Assembly (NCBI RefSeq): GCF_014451325.2
Contig: NZ_JACSCH020000002.1
Coordinates: 1 to 64,000, forward strand
Origin: Streptomyces sp. CB02980
GTDB lineage: Bacteria > Actinomycetota > Actinomycetes > Streptomycetales > Streptomycetaceae
Length of the DNA stretch: 64,000 nucleotides
Direction: 5' to 3'
The notes beneath the pieces were generated by a model. That model made no database searches and was not told where the DNA came from. It was given only the letters and a program-made list of their open reading frames with translations. Both the position numbers and the translations under genes were made by a program. Positions 17,667-26,266 of this stretch are shown piece after piece; within the stretch, counting starts at the first letter, position 1; every line of letters begins with the position of its first letter.

Positions 17667-17691
17667 CGCGTATTGCAGTCAGACTGCAATA
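17663..17691 (+). promoter_or_regulatory. Promoter with perfect 21-bp palindrome, candidate TetR operator
   Basis: At 17671-17691 TATTGCAGTC is followed by one A and then by its exact reverse complement GACTGCAATA. TTGACG at 17663-17668 fits a -35 box, and TGCAAT at 17685-17690 (16-base spacing) could be the -10. The palindrome thus covers the promoter, as expected for TetR repression. It lies 45 bp before the alkylsulfatase ATG. Confidence 0.75.
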
Positions 17692-17735
17692 GTGGGGCCT
17701 CCCACCGAGCCCCACCGAGAAGGGCGTGCCCTGCC

Positions 17736-19745
17736 ATGACTCCGATGAACCGGCGCGGCTTCGTCGCGGCCGCCGCAGCGATGGGCGCCGCGGCCGCGTC
17801 CGTCTCCCTGAACCCGCAGACCGCCCAGGCGCTGGCCGGGCACCTGCCCCAGGGCACGGGGACCCCCACCCGGACGCCCGTGCGGACCCCGACGCGAACC
17901 GACGGGCTCCCGTACGACGACGTGGCCGACTTCGCCGACGCGGAACGCGGATTCATCGCCGCGTTCACCGGCGGGCCGATCACCACCGCCGCCGGGAAGA
18001 CGGCCTGGGACCCCGACGCCTACCGCTTCCTCACCGAGGCGGGAGACAGGCGCGAGGGCCACGGCCGCCACGACGGCCATGGTGCCCCCGCCACCGTCGA
18101 CCCCAGCCTCTGGCGGCAGGCCCGGCTCCTGTCACACCAGGGCCTGTACCGGGTCACCGACCGCATCTACCAGGTCAGGGGCCTGGACCTGTCGAACATG
18201 ACGATCGTCGAGGGCGACACCGGCATCATCGTCATCGACCCGCTCATCTCCGCGGAGACCGCCGCCGCGGCGCTGGGGCTCTATCGCGCCCACCGCGGGG
18301 ACCGCACCGTCCGGGCGATGATCTACACCCATCCGCATGTGGACCACTTCGGCGGCTGCCGCGGCGTGCTGCCGGACGGCGCCGGGGACGTGCCCGTCCT
18401 CGCCCCGAAGGGTTTCATGGAGCACGCGGTCAGCGAGAACGTGTACGTCGGCACCGCGATGGCCCGCCGCGCCGCCTACATGTACGGCTCCACGCTCCCC
18501 AAGAACGCGAGCGCGCAGGTCGGCTGCGGGCTCGGGCTCACGGTCTCACTCGGCACCGTCGGGCTCATCGCGCCCACCCGCTTCATCGGCGCCACGGGTG
18601 AGGAGGTCGTGCTCGACGGGGTGCGGATCCGGTTCCAGATGACACCGGGCACCGAGTCCCAGGAGGAGATGAACTTCCTCTTCCCCGACCTGCGCGCGGT
18701 GTGCATGGCGGAGAACGCCACCCACACCATGCACAACATCCTCACCCTGCGCGGCGCCCAGGTGCGCGACGCCCACGCCTGGGCCGGCTACCTCACCGAG
18801 TCGATCGGCCTCTACGACGGCGCCGCCGACGTCGCCTTCGCCTCGCACCACTGGCCCACCTGGGGCAACGAGGCCATCGTCGGCCTCCTCACCCACCAGC
18901 GGGACCTGTACGGCTACCTGCACGACCAGACCGTCAGGCTGATCAACCGGGGCCTCACCGGCCCCGAGATCGCGGAGACCTTCCGGCTCCCGCCGCAGCT
19001 GGAGGGCGTCTGGGCCGATCGCGGCTACTACGGCTCGCTGAGTCACAACGTCAAGGCGGTGTACCAGCGGTACATGGGCTGGTTCGACGGCAACCCGGCC
19101 CACCTCTGGGAGCACCCACCCGTCGAGGAGGCCCGGTTCTGGGTGGAGTCCCTCGGCGGTCAGGCCGCGGTCCGCGCCCGTGCCCGGCACTACGCCGAGC
19201 GGGGCGAGCTGCGCTTCGCCGTCACCCTGCTCGACCACGCCGTCTTCAACGACCCCCGGGACAGCCGGGCCAAGCGTCAACTCGCCGCGCTCTACACCCG
19301 CCTGGGGCAGGCCGTCGAGAACGCCGTCTGGCGGAACTTCTACCTCACCGGCGCGCAGGAACTCCTCCACGGGATCACCCCGCACGCCTCCGCCGCGCTC
19401 GGCCCCGACATGTACCTGGCCCTGACCGTCGGCCAGATCATCGACAGCCTCGCCGTCCGCGTCGACGGCCCGAAGGCCTGGTCGCTGCGGATCGCCATGG
19501 ACTGGCACATCGGCGCCGACCACTGGCATCTGCGCCTCGCCAACGGCCTGCTGACCTGGACCCAGGACACCCGGCCCGCCGCCGACGCGGACCTGACCCT
19601 GACGATGACCAAGCCCCAGCTCGTCTCCCTGCTCGCGGGAAGGGGCACCGACGGCATCTCCATGACAGGGGACCGCACGCTCCTCCCCCGGCTGCTCTCG
19701 GTCCTCGAAGCCCCCGATCCGGAGTTCCCGATCGTGACACCGTGA
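17736..19745 (+). CDS. Secreted alkyl sulfatase, metallo-beta-lactamase fold (SdsA1/BDS1-like)
   Basis: A 669-residue class III sulfatase that would cleave sulfate from primary or secondary alkyl sulfates such as SDS, using a dinuclear zinc site. The N-terminus NRRGFVAAAAAMGAAAAS is a twin-arginine signal. The metal-binding motif THPHVDHFGG (HxHxDH) lies near residue 205. MAENATHTMHN, the SHHWPTWG region and the helical dimerisation part (QRDLYGYLHDQTVRLINRG) match the family. The C-terminal ~120 residues form the SCP2-like substrate-binding domain (WSLRIAMDWHIGADHWHLRL). Length matches SdsA1-type enzymes (about 650). ATG 17736 begins the Tat signal. It follows the TetR gene with a perfect palindrome at its promoter, so induction by substrate is likely. 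Confidence 0.92.
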   Translation: MTPMNRRGFVAAAAAMGAAAASVSLNPQTAQALAGHLPQGTGTPTRTPVRTPTRTDGLPYDDVADFADAERGFIAAFTGGPITTAAGKTAWDPDAYRFLTEAGDRREGHGRHDGHGAPATVDPSLWRQARLLSHQGLYRVTDRIYQVRGLDLSNMTIVEGDTGIIVIDPLISAETAAAALGLYRAHRGDRTVRAMIYTHPHVDHFGGCRGVLPDGAGDVPVLAPKGFMEHAVSENVYVGTAMARRAAYMYGSTLPKNASAQVGCGLGLTVSLGTVGLIAPTRFIGATGEEVVLDGVRIRFQMTPGTESQEEMNFLFPDLRAVCMAENATHTMHNILTLRGAQVRDAHAWAGYLTESIGLYDGAADVAFASHHWPTWGNEAIVGLLTHQRDLYGYLHDQTVRLINRGLTGPEIAETFRLPPQLEGVWADRGYYGSLSHNVKAVYQRYMGWFDGNPAHLWEHPPVEEARFWVESLGGQAAVRARARHYAERGELRFAVTLLDHAVFNDPRDSRAKRQLAALYTRLGQAVENAVWRNFYLTGAQELLHGITPHASAALGPDMYLALTVGQIIDSLAVRVDGPKAWSLRIAMDWHIGADHWHLRLANGLLTWTQDTRPAADADLTLTMTKPQLVSLLAGRGTDGISMTGDRTLLPRLLSVLEAPDPEFPIVTP

Positions 19746-19799
19746 CCCCCGGGGGGGGAGCCGCTGGACGGCGCGCCCGCCCTGGCGGCCTGTCGTCGT

Positions 19800-21065
19800 C
19801 TACGCGACCGAGCGGATGCGGCGTACCAGGACCGACCCCGCGAGGGCCAGGGCGCCCGCGAGGGCGTACAGGGCCGTGTAGCCACCGAAGTGGGTGACGA
19901 CCGGGGCCGCGATCACGGGGGCGAGGACCTGTGGCAGCGCGTTGGCGATGTTGATGACGCCCAGGTCCTTGCCCCGGTCCTCCGCCGTCGGCAGCACGTC
20001 CGTGAGCAGGGCGAAGTCCACGGCCGTGTACACGCCGAACCCGAGGCCGAGGACGAGCGAGGCGACGACGGCGCCCGTCCAGGTCTGCCAGACGGCGAGC
20101 AGCAGGGTGGCCGCGGAGATGACGAGTCCGGACCTGATCACGTAGGACTTCCGCCGGCCGCTGCGGTCCGACCGGATGCCGCTGATCACCACCGTGGACA
20201 GCAGGGTGAGCGCGTTGAGCGCCGTGAGGATGAGGACGCCGTTGTCCGCGTCGCCGTCGTAGCGCACGGCGTCGGTCAGGTAGTAGAGCAGGTACATCGT
20301 GCTGATGGAGTACGAGAGGTTCATCAGGAACCGGGTGAGCCAGGCCCACCCGAAGTCGGGATGGCGGCGCGGGTCGATCCAGAAGCCGCCGAGGAACGTC
20401 CGCCACCGGAAGGCCGGCCGGGCGGCCGGGGAGAGCGCGGTGTCGCGCCGCATCACGGCGTACGGAACGGCCGCGAGCACCGTGAAGACCGCGCAGGCCA
20501 GATATCCGCCGACCACCCCGCCCGCGACCGTGGCAAGCGCCGTACCCACCAGGATGCCGAGGACCTGGGAGACCCCGAGCCAGCCGCCCACCAGACCGCG
20601 CTGCCGCTGCGGGACCTGGTCGGGGACGGCCGCGGTGAGCGCGGCGAAGGCCGCGTTGAGGGCGAGTTGGACCAGGCACCAGCCGGCGATCACGGTCGCG
20701 ACGCTCTGCGCCGCGGCGAGGACGAGCAGTCCGGCCGCGCCGCCCGCCACTCCGCCGGCCACCCAGGGGATCCGCCGTCCCACGGACGCCGTCGTCCGGT
20801 CGGAGAGCGCACCGAAGACCGGGTTGGCGACCATCGACACCGCAGCTCCGACTCCCGTCACCAGGGCGAGGGTGGACGCCTTGTGGTCGGGGGTGAGGTG
20901 CTCGGCCTGGCGCGCCAGCAGCAGTTGGAGCGGGCCGAACCAGCCGACCCAGACCCCGAGGTTGGCGAGGGAGAGCGCGCCGACCCACCGCCCGCCGGCC
21001 GGGGTACCGGTCTCGGGGGCCGGCTCGGCGGCGGTTCCCTCCGCCGCCGTCCCCTCGGCGGTCAT
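19800..21065 (-). CDS. MFS transporter (sugar or glycoside uptake)
   Basis: A 421-residue major facilitator with about 12 hydrophobic segments. The loop after TM2 reads GALSDRTTASVGRRIPW, the MFS A-motif variant of GPH/sugar-type carriers. The middle loop GIRSDRSGRRKSYV repeats it in the second half. The N-terminal ~25 residues are a cytoplasmic Glu/Ala/Thr-rich tail with two AAEGTAAEG-like repeats. ATG 21065 overlaps the stop of the beta-glucosidase gene (ATGA), so the two are co-expressed. It most likely imports the glycoside cleaved by that enzyme. Confidence 0.88.
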   Translation of the reverse strand: MTAEGTAAEGTAAEPAPETGTPAGGRWVGALSLANLGVWVGWFGPLQLLLARQAEHLTPDHKASTLALVTGVGAAVSMVANPVFGALSDRTTASVGRRIPWVAGGVAGGAAGLLVLAAAQSVATVIAGWCLVQLALNAAFAALTAAVPDQVPQRQRGLVGGWLGVSQVLGILVGTALATVAGGVVGGYLACAVFTVLAAVPYAVMRRDTALSPAARPAFRWRTFLGGFWIDPRRHPDFGWAWLTRFLMNLSYSISTMYLLYYLTDAVRYDGDADNGVLILTALNALTLLSTVVISGIRSDRSGRRKSYVIRSGLVISAATLLLAVWQTWTGAVVASLVLGLGFGVYTAVDFALLTDVLPTAEDRGKDLGVINIANALPQVLAPVIAAPVVTHFGGYTALYALAGALALAGSVLVRRIRSVA

Positions 21066-22468
21066 CTGCCGCTCTTGATCAGGTCGCGGTACCAGGCGAA
21101 CGACTCCTTGGGCGTCCGCGCCAGCGTCTCGTAGTCGACGTGGACGAGCCCGAAGCGCTGCCGGTACCCCTCCGCCCACTCGAAGTTGTCGAGGATCGAC
21201 CAGATGAAGTAGCCGCGGACGTCGGCGCCCTCGGCCATCGCCTCGTGCAGCGCGCGGACGTGGCCGTCGTGGTACGCGATCCGGCGGGCGTCGTCGACGC
21301 GCCCCGTCTCGGGGTCCGGCCCGTCGCCGTACGAGCAGCCGTTCTCGGTGATGCAGAGGGGCGGCAGCCGGTCGCCGTAACGCTCGCGCATGGTGGCGAG
21401 GAGTTCACGCAGTCCGTCCGGGACCACCGGCCAGCCGAAGTCGGTGATCTCGCGTCCTTCGATCTGCCGGATGGCGAAGGGGAGGTCCGGCGGAATCTCG
21501 ATGCCGCCGAAGGAGGAGCCGGCGGACGCCGCGGCGGCGGATGCGGTGGTGGGTGCTGCGGCGTTCGGCTGCGGGGCGCCGACGAGCATCGGGTTGTAGT
21601 AGTTGATCCCGTACCAGTCGAGGGGTGCGGAGATCACCTTGAGGTCCTCCGCGACCGGGCCTGGGAGGAGCGAGTCCAGGCCCGCCGGGTAGGTGCCGGT
21701 CAGGATGGGGTCGGCGAAGAGGCGGTTCGTGAGGGTGTCGTACAGCTCGGCGGCGGCCCGGTCGTCGTCGCTGTCGCCGGCGGTCCAGACGGGGCTGTGG
21801 GAGGCGGCGATGCCGATCTCGCGGGCGCCCGCGGCGCGCAGGGCCTGCACGCCGAGGCCGTGGGCCAGGAGTTGGTGGTGGGCCGCGGGCAGGGCGTCGA
21901 AGACCATGCGCCTGCCCGGGGCGTGCTCGCCGAGGCCGTAGCCGAGGAGGGTGACCTCGGCGGGTTCGTTGATGGTGATCCACCTGGGTACGCGGTCGGC
22001 GAGCCGCTCCGCGACCACCGAGGCGTACGCCGCGAACCGCTCGGCGGTGTCCCGGTCGAGCCAGCCGCCGTCCTTCTCCAGGGCGAGCGGGGTGTCCCAG
22101 TGGAAGAGCGTCGGCACCGGGGCGATGCCCGAGGCGCACAGCTCGTCGACGAGCCGGTCGTAGAAGTCCAGCCCCTTCTCGTTGACGCGGCCGTGTCCTT
22201 CGGGCAGGACGCGGGACCAGGAGACCGAGAACCGGTAGGCGCCGACGCCGAGTTCGGCCATCAGCGCGACGTCCTCGCGGTAGCGCCGGTAGTGGTCGGT
22301 GGCCACGTCCGCGCGCGAGCCGTCCTTGACGCGTCCCTCTTCTCCGGTGAAGGCGTCCCAGCTGGAGGGGCCGCGGCCGTCGGCCGTGAGCGAGCCCTCG
22401 ATCTGGAAGGCGGAGGCGGAGACTCCCCAGAGGAATCCGGCCGGGAACTCGGGTACGGGCGCTGTCAT
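21062..22468 (-). CDS. GH1 family beta-glucosidase
   Basis: A 468-residue cytoplasmic family 1 glycosidase that hydrolyses beta-glucosides or related beta-glycosides with retention. It opens FPAGFLWGVSASAFQIEG. The acid/base glutamate is in TINEPAE (about residue 168) and the nucleophile in ITENG (about residue 374). The glycone-site WSRVLPEG and the closing FGLVHVDYETLARTPK are also present. An Ala/Ser/Thr-rich insertion of about 30 residues after NPMLVGAPQ is larger than usual and probably a surface loop. ATG 22468 has the standard N-terminus. The MFS gene overlaps at the 3' end. Confidence 0.95.
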   Translation of the reverse strand: MTAPVPEFPAGFLWGVSASAFQIEGSLTADGRGPSSWDAFTGEEGRVKDGSRADVATDHYRRYREDVALMAELGVGAYRFSVSWSRVLPEGHGRVNEKGLDFYDRLVDELCASGIAPVPTLFHWDTPLALEKDGGWLDRDTAERFAAYASVVAERLADRVPRWITINEPAEVTLLGYGLGEHAPGRRMVFDALPAAHHQLLAHGLGVQALRAAGAREIGIAASHSPVWTAGDSDDDRAAAELYDTLTNRLFADPILTGTYPAGLDSLLPGPVAEDLKVISAPLDWYGINYYNPMLVGAPQPNAAAPTTASAAAASAGSSFGGIEIPPDLPFAIRQIEGREITDFGWPVVPDGLRELLATMRERYGDRLPPLCITENGCSYGDGPDPETGRVDDARRIAYHDGHVRALHEAMAEGADVRGYFIWSILDNFEWAEGYRQRFGLVHVDYETLARTPKESFAWYRDLIKSGR

Positions 22469-22582
22469 GAGGACTCGCTTCGATCGGCGGCGTGCGGGTT
22501 GCTCACGGCACTTTCGGTTCCCCGGGTCCACCCTGTCAATGGAAAGTGAACAATTCTCAGGTTTTGCCGACGCGCGACGCGA

Positions 22583-22614
22583 ACGGGCCCTTCCCGCATG
22601 TGGGAAGGGCCCGT
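22583..22614 (-). terminator. Terminator hairpin of the LAXTG surface-protein gene
   Basis: ACGGGCCCTTCCC, loop GCATGT, then the exact complement GGGAAGGGCCCGT: a 13-bp perfect stem with a 6-base loop, 24 bp beyond the stop of the surface protein gene. No U-run, as is common in Streptomyces. The rest of 22469-22637 is the GH1 upstream region, where I see no clear promoter. Confidence 0.8.
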
Positions 22615-22637
22615 CCTCCGTACGGGTGCGGTACCGG

Positions 22638-24983
22638 TCAGCTTCCGGTGTGCGCCCGGCGGCGGCGCCACCAGACGAGCGCGCCGCCCGCGCCGATCGC
22701 GACGGCCGCGATGCCGACGATCAGACCGACGGGAGTGCTGCTGCCGGTGTCGGCGAGCCCGCCGTCAGGGTCCTTCGGACCGGGCGGGGTGGTGGCCCCG
22801 GGCGACTGGCTTGCCGTCGGTCCCGGATCCGACGGGGTCGGCGTCGGCTTGCCCGTACCCGTCGGGGACGGGGTCGCGGTCGGACTCGCCGTACCGGTCG
22901 GGGTGGGGGTGGGGGTGGGACCGGGCGTGCCGGTCTCGGACTGTCCGGCGCTGTTGCCGCCGAACATCAGATAGCCGTCCTTGTTCGGGTCGTCGGCGAT
23001 CGTGTCGACCGCGTAGCCGACCGTGCGGGGCTTGTAGCGCTGCTCGGTGCGGAAGCGCACCGGGTTCATGTTGCTCTTGGGCTGCTTGGAGAAGTCGACC
23101 CCGCCCACGGTGTAGACGTAGACCTCCTCGCCGTTGGACCACTTGTACTTGAACGTGCCCTCGGTGAAGGCCTTGTAGTAGCGGTCCCAGACCTGCTTGC
23201 CGGTCCAGTTCTGGTGCGGGGCGCGCAGCGGCCAGCGGCTCACGTCGTTGCTGTTGATGATCCCGCGGTACTCGGCGGGCATGTCGGCGGCGTTCTGGCG
23301 CACCCACTCGGCGGCCACCCTGGCCGTGTAGACGCGGCGCAGGTCGGCGTAGTAGTCGCCGTTGTTGACCTTCTCCGCGACGAGGGGGGTGATGTAGCGG
23401 TCGAGCACGCGGTCGGACTGCTGCGTCTCCGCCTCGGTGAGGTCGCAGCCCTTCCCGCCGGGCGGCTGCGTGGTGGTCTCCTGCGGCACCGTGGACAGCT
23501 TGAGCGGGGTGTCGAGGATGTGGATTCCGCCGTCCTGCTCGCGCACGACCGCGGTCTCCGGCTCGATCCAGTAGCGGAAGCCGGCCCAGCAGGGGAAGCC
23601 GTTGCGCTGGGGCAGGGCGTTCATGAAGCTGCGGCCCGCCTCCGTCTCCGGGTCCATGGCCTTGAAGATGTCGTGCTTCAGCTCCAGGTCGGCCTCCAGG
23701 AGGACCCGGCCCGCGTCGGTCTTGCCGAAGCCCGCGTCGATGATGCGGTTCGGCTCGTCCGGGTTGAGGTTCACCCAGAACGTGGACGGGTCGAGGGCGA
23801 GCCAGGTGAAGAAGGCGTCGGAGATCAGGTTGCCCTTCTCCTGGCCACCCCAGCCGGCCGCGTACTCGTCCTCGACCGACTTGGCCGAGAACGCGTAGTC
23901 CAGGCCCTTGCCGCCCTTGCCCTTGCCGATGTAGCGCAGGTCGAGGGTGGTGAAGTCGATGCCTCCGAGGCCGCGGTTCATCAGGGCGCGCTCGCCGGTC
24001 TTGCCGAGCCGGTCGAGCTGGTCCTTGAGGGTCCGCGGGTTCGCCGGGGACTGGTTGATCACCTGGTTGCCGGAGCCGCGCGACCCGGTGGAGGCGCCGT
24101 TGCCCGGCGACATCGTCGTACTGTTCGCGCGGTACGGACCGTTCTCGGTGCCCTTGGGCGGCACGCCCTTGTGGTGGGACTGGTAGTCGTAGGTACGGAC
24201 CCGGTCGCGGCCGAGCGCGTCCTTGCCCGCGGTGTCCTTGAGCTCCTTCATGAAGTTCTTGGCGTCGCGTGTCTGGTTCTCGGCGAAGACGTAGGTGTAC
24301 TTGTACGAGCGCCAGCCCTGGTGCTTGGCCCAGGCCCGGTCCGCGGGCTTCTCGCGGCCGTCGGGGCTGCCGTTGGACTTGACCTCCACGATCTCCCGGC
24401 TGCGCTTGTTGTAGGCGTCCAGCCGGCGCACATGACGGTCGCCGGTGTCGGGGTCGACGAAGTTGAACTCCTTCTCGCAGATCCAGTCCGGGCCCGTCAG
24501 GCCCATCTCGCGCACGACCTTGGCCATGAAGGCCTTGCCGCGGGCGTCGTAGCCCTGGTTCGGGATGTAGACCTTCGAGAGGTAGTCGCCGAAGGACGTC
24601 CACCGCCGCTGCGCGTTGAACCGGGCGTAGATGCGCCTCGGGTCGCTGTGCTCGTACTTCTTGTAGTCGGTGCCCGCCGCGTCGAGCTCGGCCCGGGTGG
24701 GATTGAGGCCGTCGAACTGGAGGCCGGGGTTAGTGTAGTCGTACGTGTCCCAACGGTCCACCGCACGAGAGGCGTCGCCCTGGGGCAGGCCGCCCGTGGG
24801 CACGTTCTTCACCCCGTACATCTCGTCGCAGCGCTTGCCCGGCTTCAGCTTCGGCGGCGCCGGCGCGGCCTCGGCCACACCCCCGACGGGCTGGCCGGTG
24901 ATCGTGATGACGGTGGCACAGGCGAGTGCTAGCAGGCTGTTCCTGAGCGCACGCCAGCGGCGCGTTATTCGTGCTGGCTTCAC
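22638..24983 (-). CDS. LAXTG wall-anchored secreted protein with PD-(D/E)XK-like motif
   Basis: A 781-residue surface protein. A Sec signal peptide ends near GVAEAAPAPP (residue ~42). The C-terminus has a Pro/Thr/Ser-rich stalk (~residues 680-740), then LADTGSS, a hydrophobic helix and an RRRR tail. This is the LAXTG signal recognised by class E sortases in high-GC actinomycetes. In the N-terminal third, RRLDA (D189), then EIVEVKSN (E200, K202) resembles a PD-(D/E)XK nuclease active site (inference; fold not proven). A second conserved-looking region (~330-520) contains LEADLELKHDIFK and a paired-cysteine segment; its family is not recognised. GTG 24983 has GGGGGAA about 6 bases upstream. Monocistronic, with its own promoter and terminator. 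Confidence 0.8.
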   Translation of the reverse strand: MKPARITRRWRALRNSLLALACATVITITGQPVGGVAEAAPAPPKLKPGKRCDEMYGVKNVPTGGLPQGDASRAVDRWDTYDYTNPGLQFDGLNPTRAELDAAGTDYKKYEHSDPRRIYARFNAQRRWTSFGDYLSKVYIPNQGYDARGKAFMAKVVREMGLTGPDWICEKEFNFVDPDTGDRHVRRLDAYNKRSREIVEVKSNGSPDGREKPADRAWAKHQGWRSYKYTYVFAENQTRDAKNFMKELKDTAGKDALGRDRVRTYDYQSHHKGVPPKGTENGPYRANSTTMSPGNGASTGSRGSGNQVINQSPANPRTLKDQLDRLGKTGERALMNRGLGGIDFTTLDLRYIGKGKGGKGLDYAFSAKSVEDEYAAGWGGQEKGNLISDAFFTWLALDPSTFWVNLNPDEPNRIIDAGFGKTDAGRVLLEADLELKHDIFKAMDPETEAGRSFMNALPQRNGFPCWAGFRYWIEPETAVVREQDGGIHILDTPLKLSTVPQETTTQPPGGKGCDLTEAETQQSDRVLDRYITPLVAEKVNNGDYYADLRRVYTARVAAEWVRQNAADMPAEYRGIINSNDVSRWPLRAPHQNWTGKQVWDRYYKAFTEGTFKYKWSNGEEVYVYTVGGVDFSKQPKSNMNPVRFRTEQRYKPRTVGYAVDTIADDPNKDGYLMFGGNSAGQSETGTPGPTPTPTPTGTASPTATPSPTGTGKPTPTPSDPGPTASQSPGATTPPGPKDPDGGLADTGSSTPVGLIVGIAAVAIGAGGALVWWRRRRAHTGS

Positions 24984-25073
24984 AGTGCTTCCCCCGGGAG
25001 CCCCACGGGTCGATTCAGGGTTGTGCGGCGCCAGGGCCCCCGATGCTCAAGTAGGCGCTGCACAAGCGCTCCG

Positions 25074-25101
25074 ATACTAGGGGTTCCCTTTGCCGACGCA
25101 A
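25074..25101 (-). promoter_or_regulatory. Candidate vegetative promoter of the LAXTG protein gene
   Basis: On the minus strand TTGCGT (25096-25101), a 16-base spacer, then TAGTAT (25074-25079). The -10 box lies about 90 bp before the GTG start. The 24984-25184 stretch is the shared divergent upstream region of the surface-protein gene and the small hypothetical gene. Confidence 0.45.
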
Positions 25102-25184
25102 TGCGGTTCAGGCGGCGTGGCATGTGTCAACTCCGTGCAGATTCCAGATTCTTGCCGTCACACGGAGGGCTAGGCTTAGCTGCT

Positions 25185-25763
25185 GTGAGCGATGAAATCC
25201 GGGAATACGAGAACGAAGGGGCCGACGGGGGCGAGGGGGCCGCCGACGACGAGCACGCCGTCGCCGAGCGCATCGACACGGCGCACGCCGACAACCCCCG
25301 TCTGAGCGCGTGGCTGGACGAGCAGCGGGAGGGCTTCGCCGACTGGAGCCGCCGCCACGGCGGCGGATGGGACTTCGGCGAACGCTCCCTCGACCGCGTG
25401 GAGGCCCTCATCCGTGAGCACGTCACCTCCGTCGACGACCTGTTCGCCCACGAGCACACCCCGTTGGTCCAGGTCGCCTGCTGGTACGTCGGCGAGGTCC
25501 ACAACCGGACCCGCGGCACCCGGTGGCGCCTGGATCCCGACCCCGCCGACAGCCACCCCTGGTCCCGACGTCCCTACGTCATCGTGCCGTTCGCCCGGCT
25601 GGACGAGTACCGGGACCCCGAGGGCATCGACTACGACGCCCGCCCACAGCACCACCCCCTGAGCAGCTTTCTCGCCCTCCTCCGAGAGGGCTCCACGACC
25701 GGCACGGCCTCGCTGCGCGCCGAACTGGACGACTACGATCCCGGCAGCGGCGACGAGGAGTGA
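25185..25763 (+). CDS. Hypothetical cytoplasmic protein
   Basis: A 192-residue acidic protein of unrecognised family. The first ~35 residues are Glu/Asp/Gly-rich and likely disordered. The rest looks globular, with helical stretches (RVEALIREHVTSVDDLFAH), a conserved-looking WYVGEVHNR segment, and a Pro/Arg/Tyr-rich middle (SHPWSRRPYVIVPFARLDEY). There is no signal peptide, membrane segment or known catalytic motif. GTG 25185 is chosen because it begins the acidic tail. TAGGCT at 25171-25176 ends 8 bases upstream and would give a leaderless transcript, while GGAGGG at 25164-25169 is too far (15 bases) to be an ordinary ribosome site. It faces away from the LAXTG gene. Confidence 0.7.
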   Translation: MSDEIREYENEGADGGEGAADDEHAVAERIDTAHADNPRLSAWLDEQREGFADWSRRHGGGWDFGERSLDRVEALIREHVTSVDDLFAHEHTPLVQVACWYVGEVHNRTRGTRWRLDPDPADSHPWSRRPYVIVPFARLDEYRDPEGIDYDARPQHHPLSSFLALLREGSTTGTASLRAELDDYDPGSGDEE

Positions 25764-25791
25764 TCCGTACGCCCAGGGTCGTGATCAAGCC

Positions 25792-25822
25792 CTTCCCGGG
25801 GTGCGGCGCATGGCCCGGGAAG
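25792..25822 (+). terminator. Hairpin between hypothetical gene and dehydrogenase operon
   Basis: CTTCCCGGG, a 13-base loop, then CCCGGGAAG (perfect 9-bp stem). It can end the upstream transcript. A second small dyad, ATGGG-GCA-CCCAT (25825-25837), lies between it and the GTG at 25844, so attenuation of the following operon is also possible. Confidence 0.55.
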
Positions 25823-25843
25823 TGATGGGGCACCCATGCCCGC

Positions 25844-26266
25844 GTGCACCCTACAGACGAGTCACAGCACTTCACCACCTTGTCCGCACGGCTGACCGGT
25901 TTCGACGGAGCGGACCTCGAAGCCACCGGGATGGCCGAGGTGTACCGGGCGGTCGCCGCGGAGCGGCTCGGAGCGCAGCGGTACGCGCGGCTGCTGCGCG
26001 AGCTGCCGGAGGAACCGGACGACGCCGGGGACCGTGAGCTGCGGAAGGCGGCGGAGGCGGTCGCATACCTCTGGTACACGGGAAGTTGGCCGGGACCGCA
26101 GCCGTTCCTGGTGTCCCCGCGCGCCTACGCCGAGGGCCTGGTGTGGAAGGCCGCAGGTCTCAAGGCGCCCGCCACCGCCCCCGGCGGGTACGGGAGTTGG
26201 GCCGAGGCACCCGTCCGTCCCGAAGGCCACGGCCGGGGTGACGCGGTCGAGGGGAGCGGTCCGTGA
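25844..26266 (+). CDS. Small subunit-like protein of a GMC/FAD sugar dehydrogenase
   Basis: A 140-residue protein resembling the small gamma subunit family of FAD-dependent sorbitol/fructose/glucose dehydrogenases: FTTLSARLTGFDGADL at the start, then YRAVAAERLGAQRY, and the family-typical YLWYTGSWPG near residue 75. In the known complexes this subunit helps export and mature the large FAD subunit. Here no Tat signal is visible at the N-terminus (HPTDESQHF), so an export role is doubtful. GTG 25844 is chosen from the family-like start. Its stop overlaps the GMC start (GTGA). Identification rests mainly on the WYTG motif and position. Confidence 0.72.
   Translation: MHPTDESQHFTTLSARLTGFDGADLEATGMAEVYRAVAAERLGAQRYARLLRELPEEPDDAGDRELRKAAEAVAYLWYTGSWPGPQPFLVSPRAYAEGLVWKAAGLKAPATAPGGYGSWAEAPVRPEGHGRGDAVEGSGP

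Noticed and set aside
19746..19799. Terminator between sulfatase and MFS genes
   Set aside because: The G-run and short GC arms near 19747-19760 do not form a convincing perfect stem.
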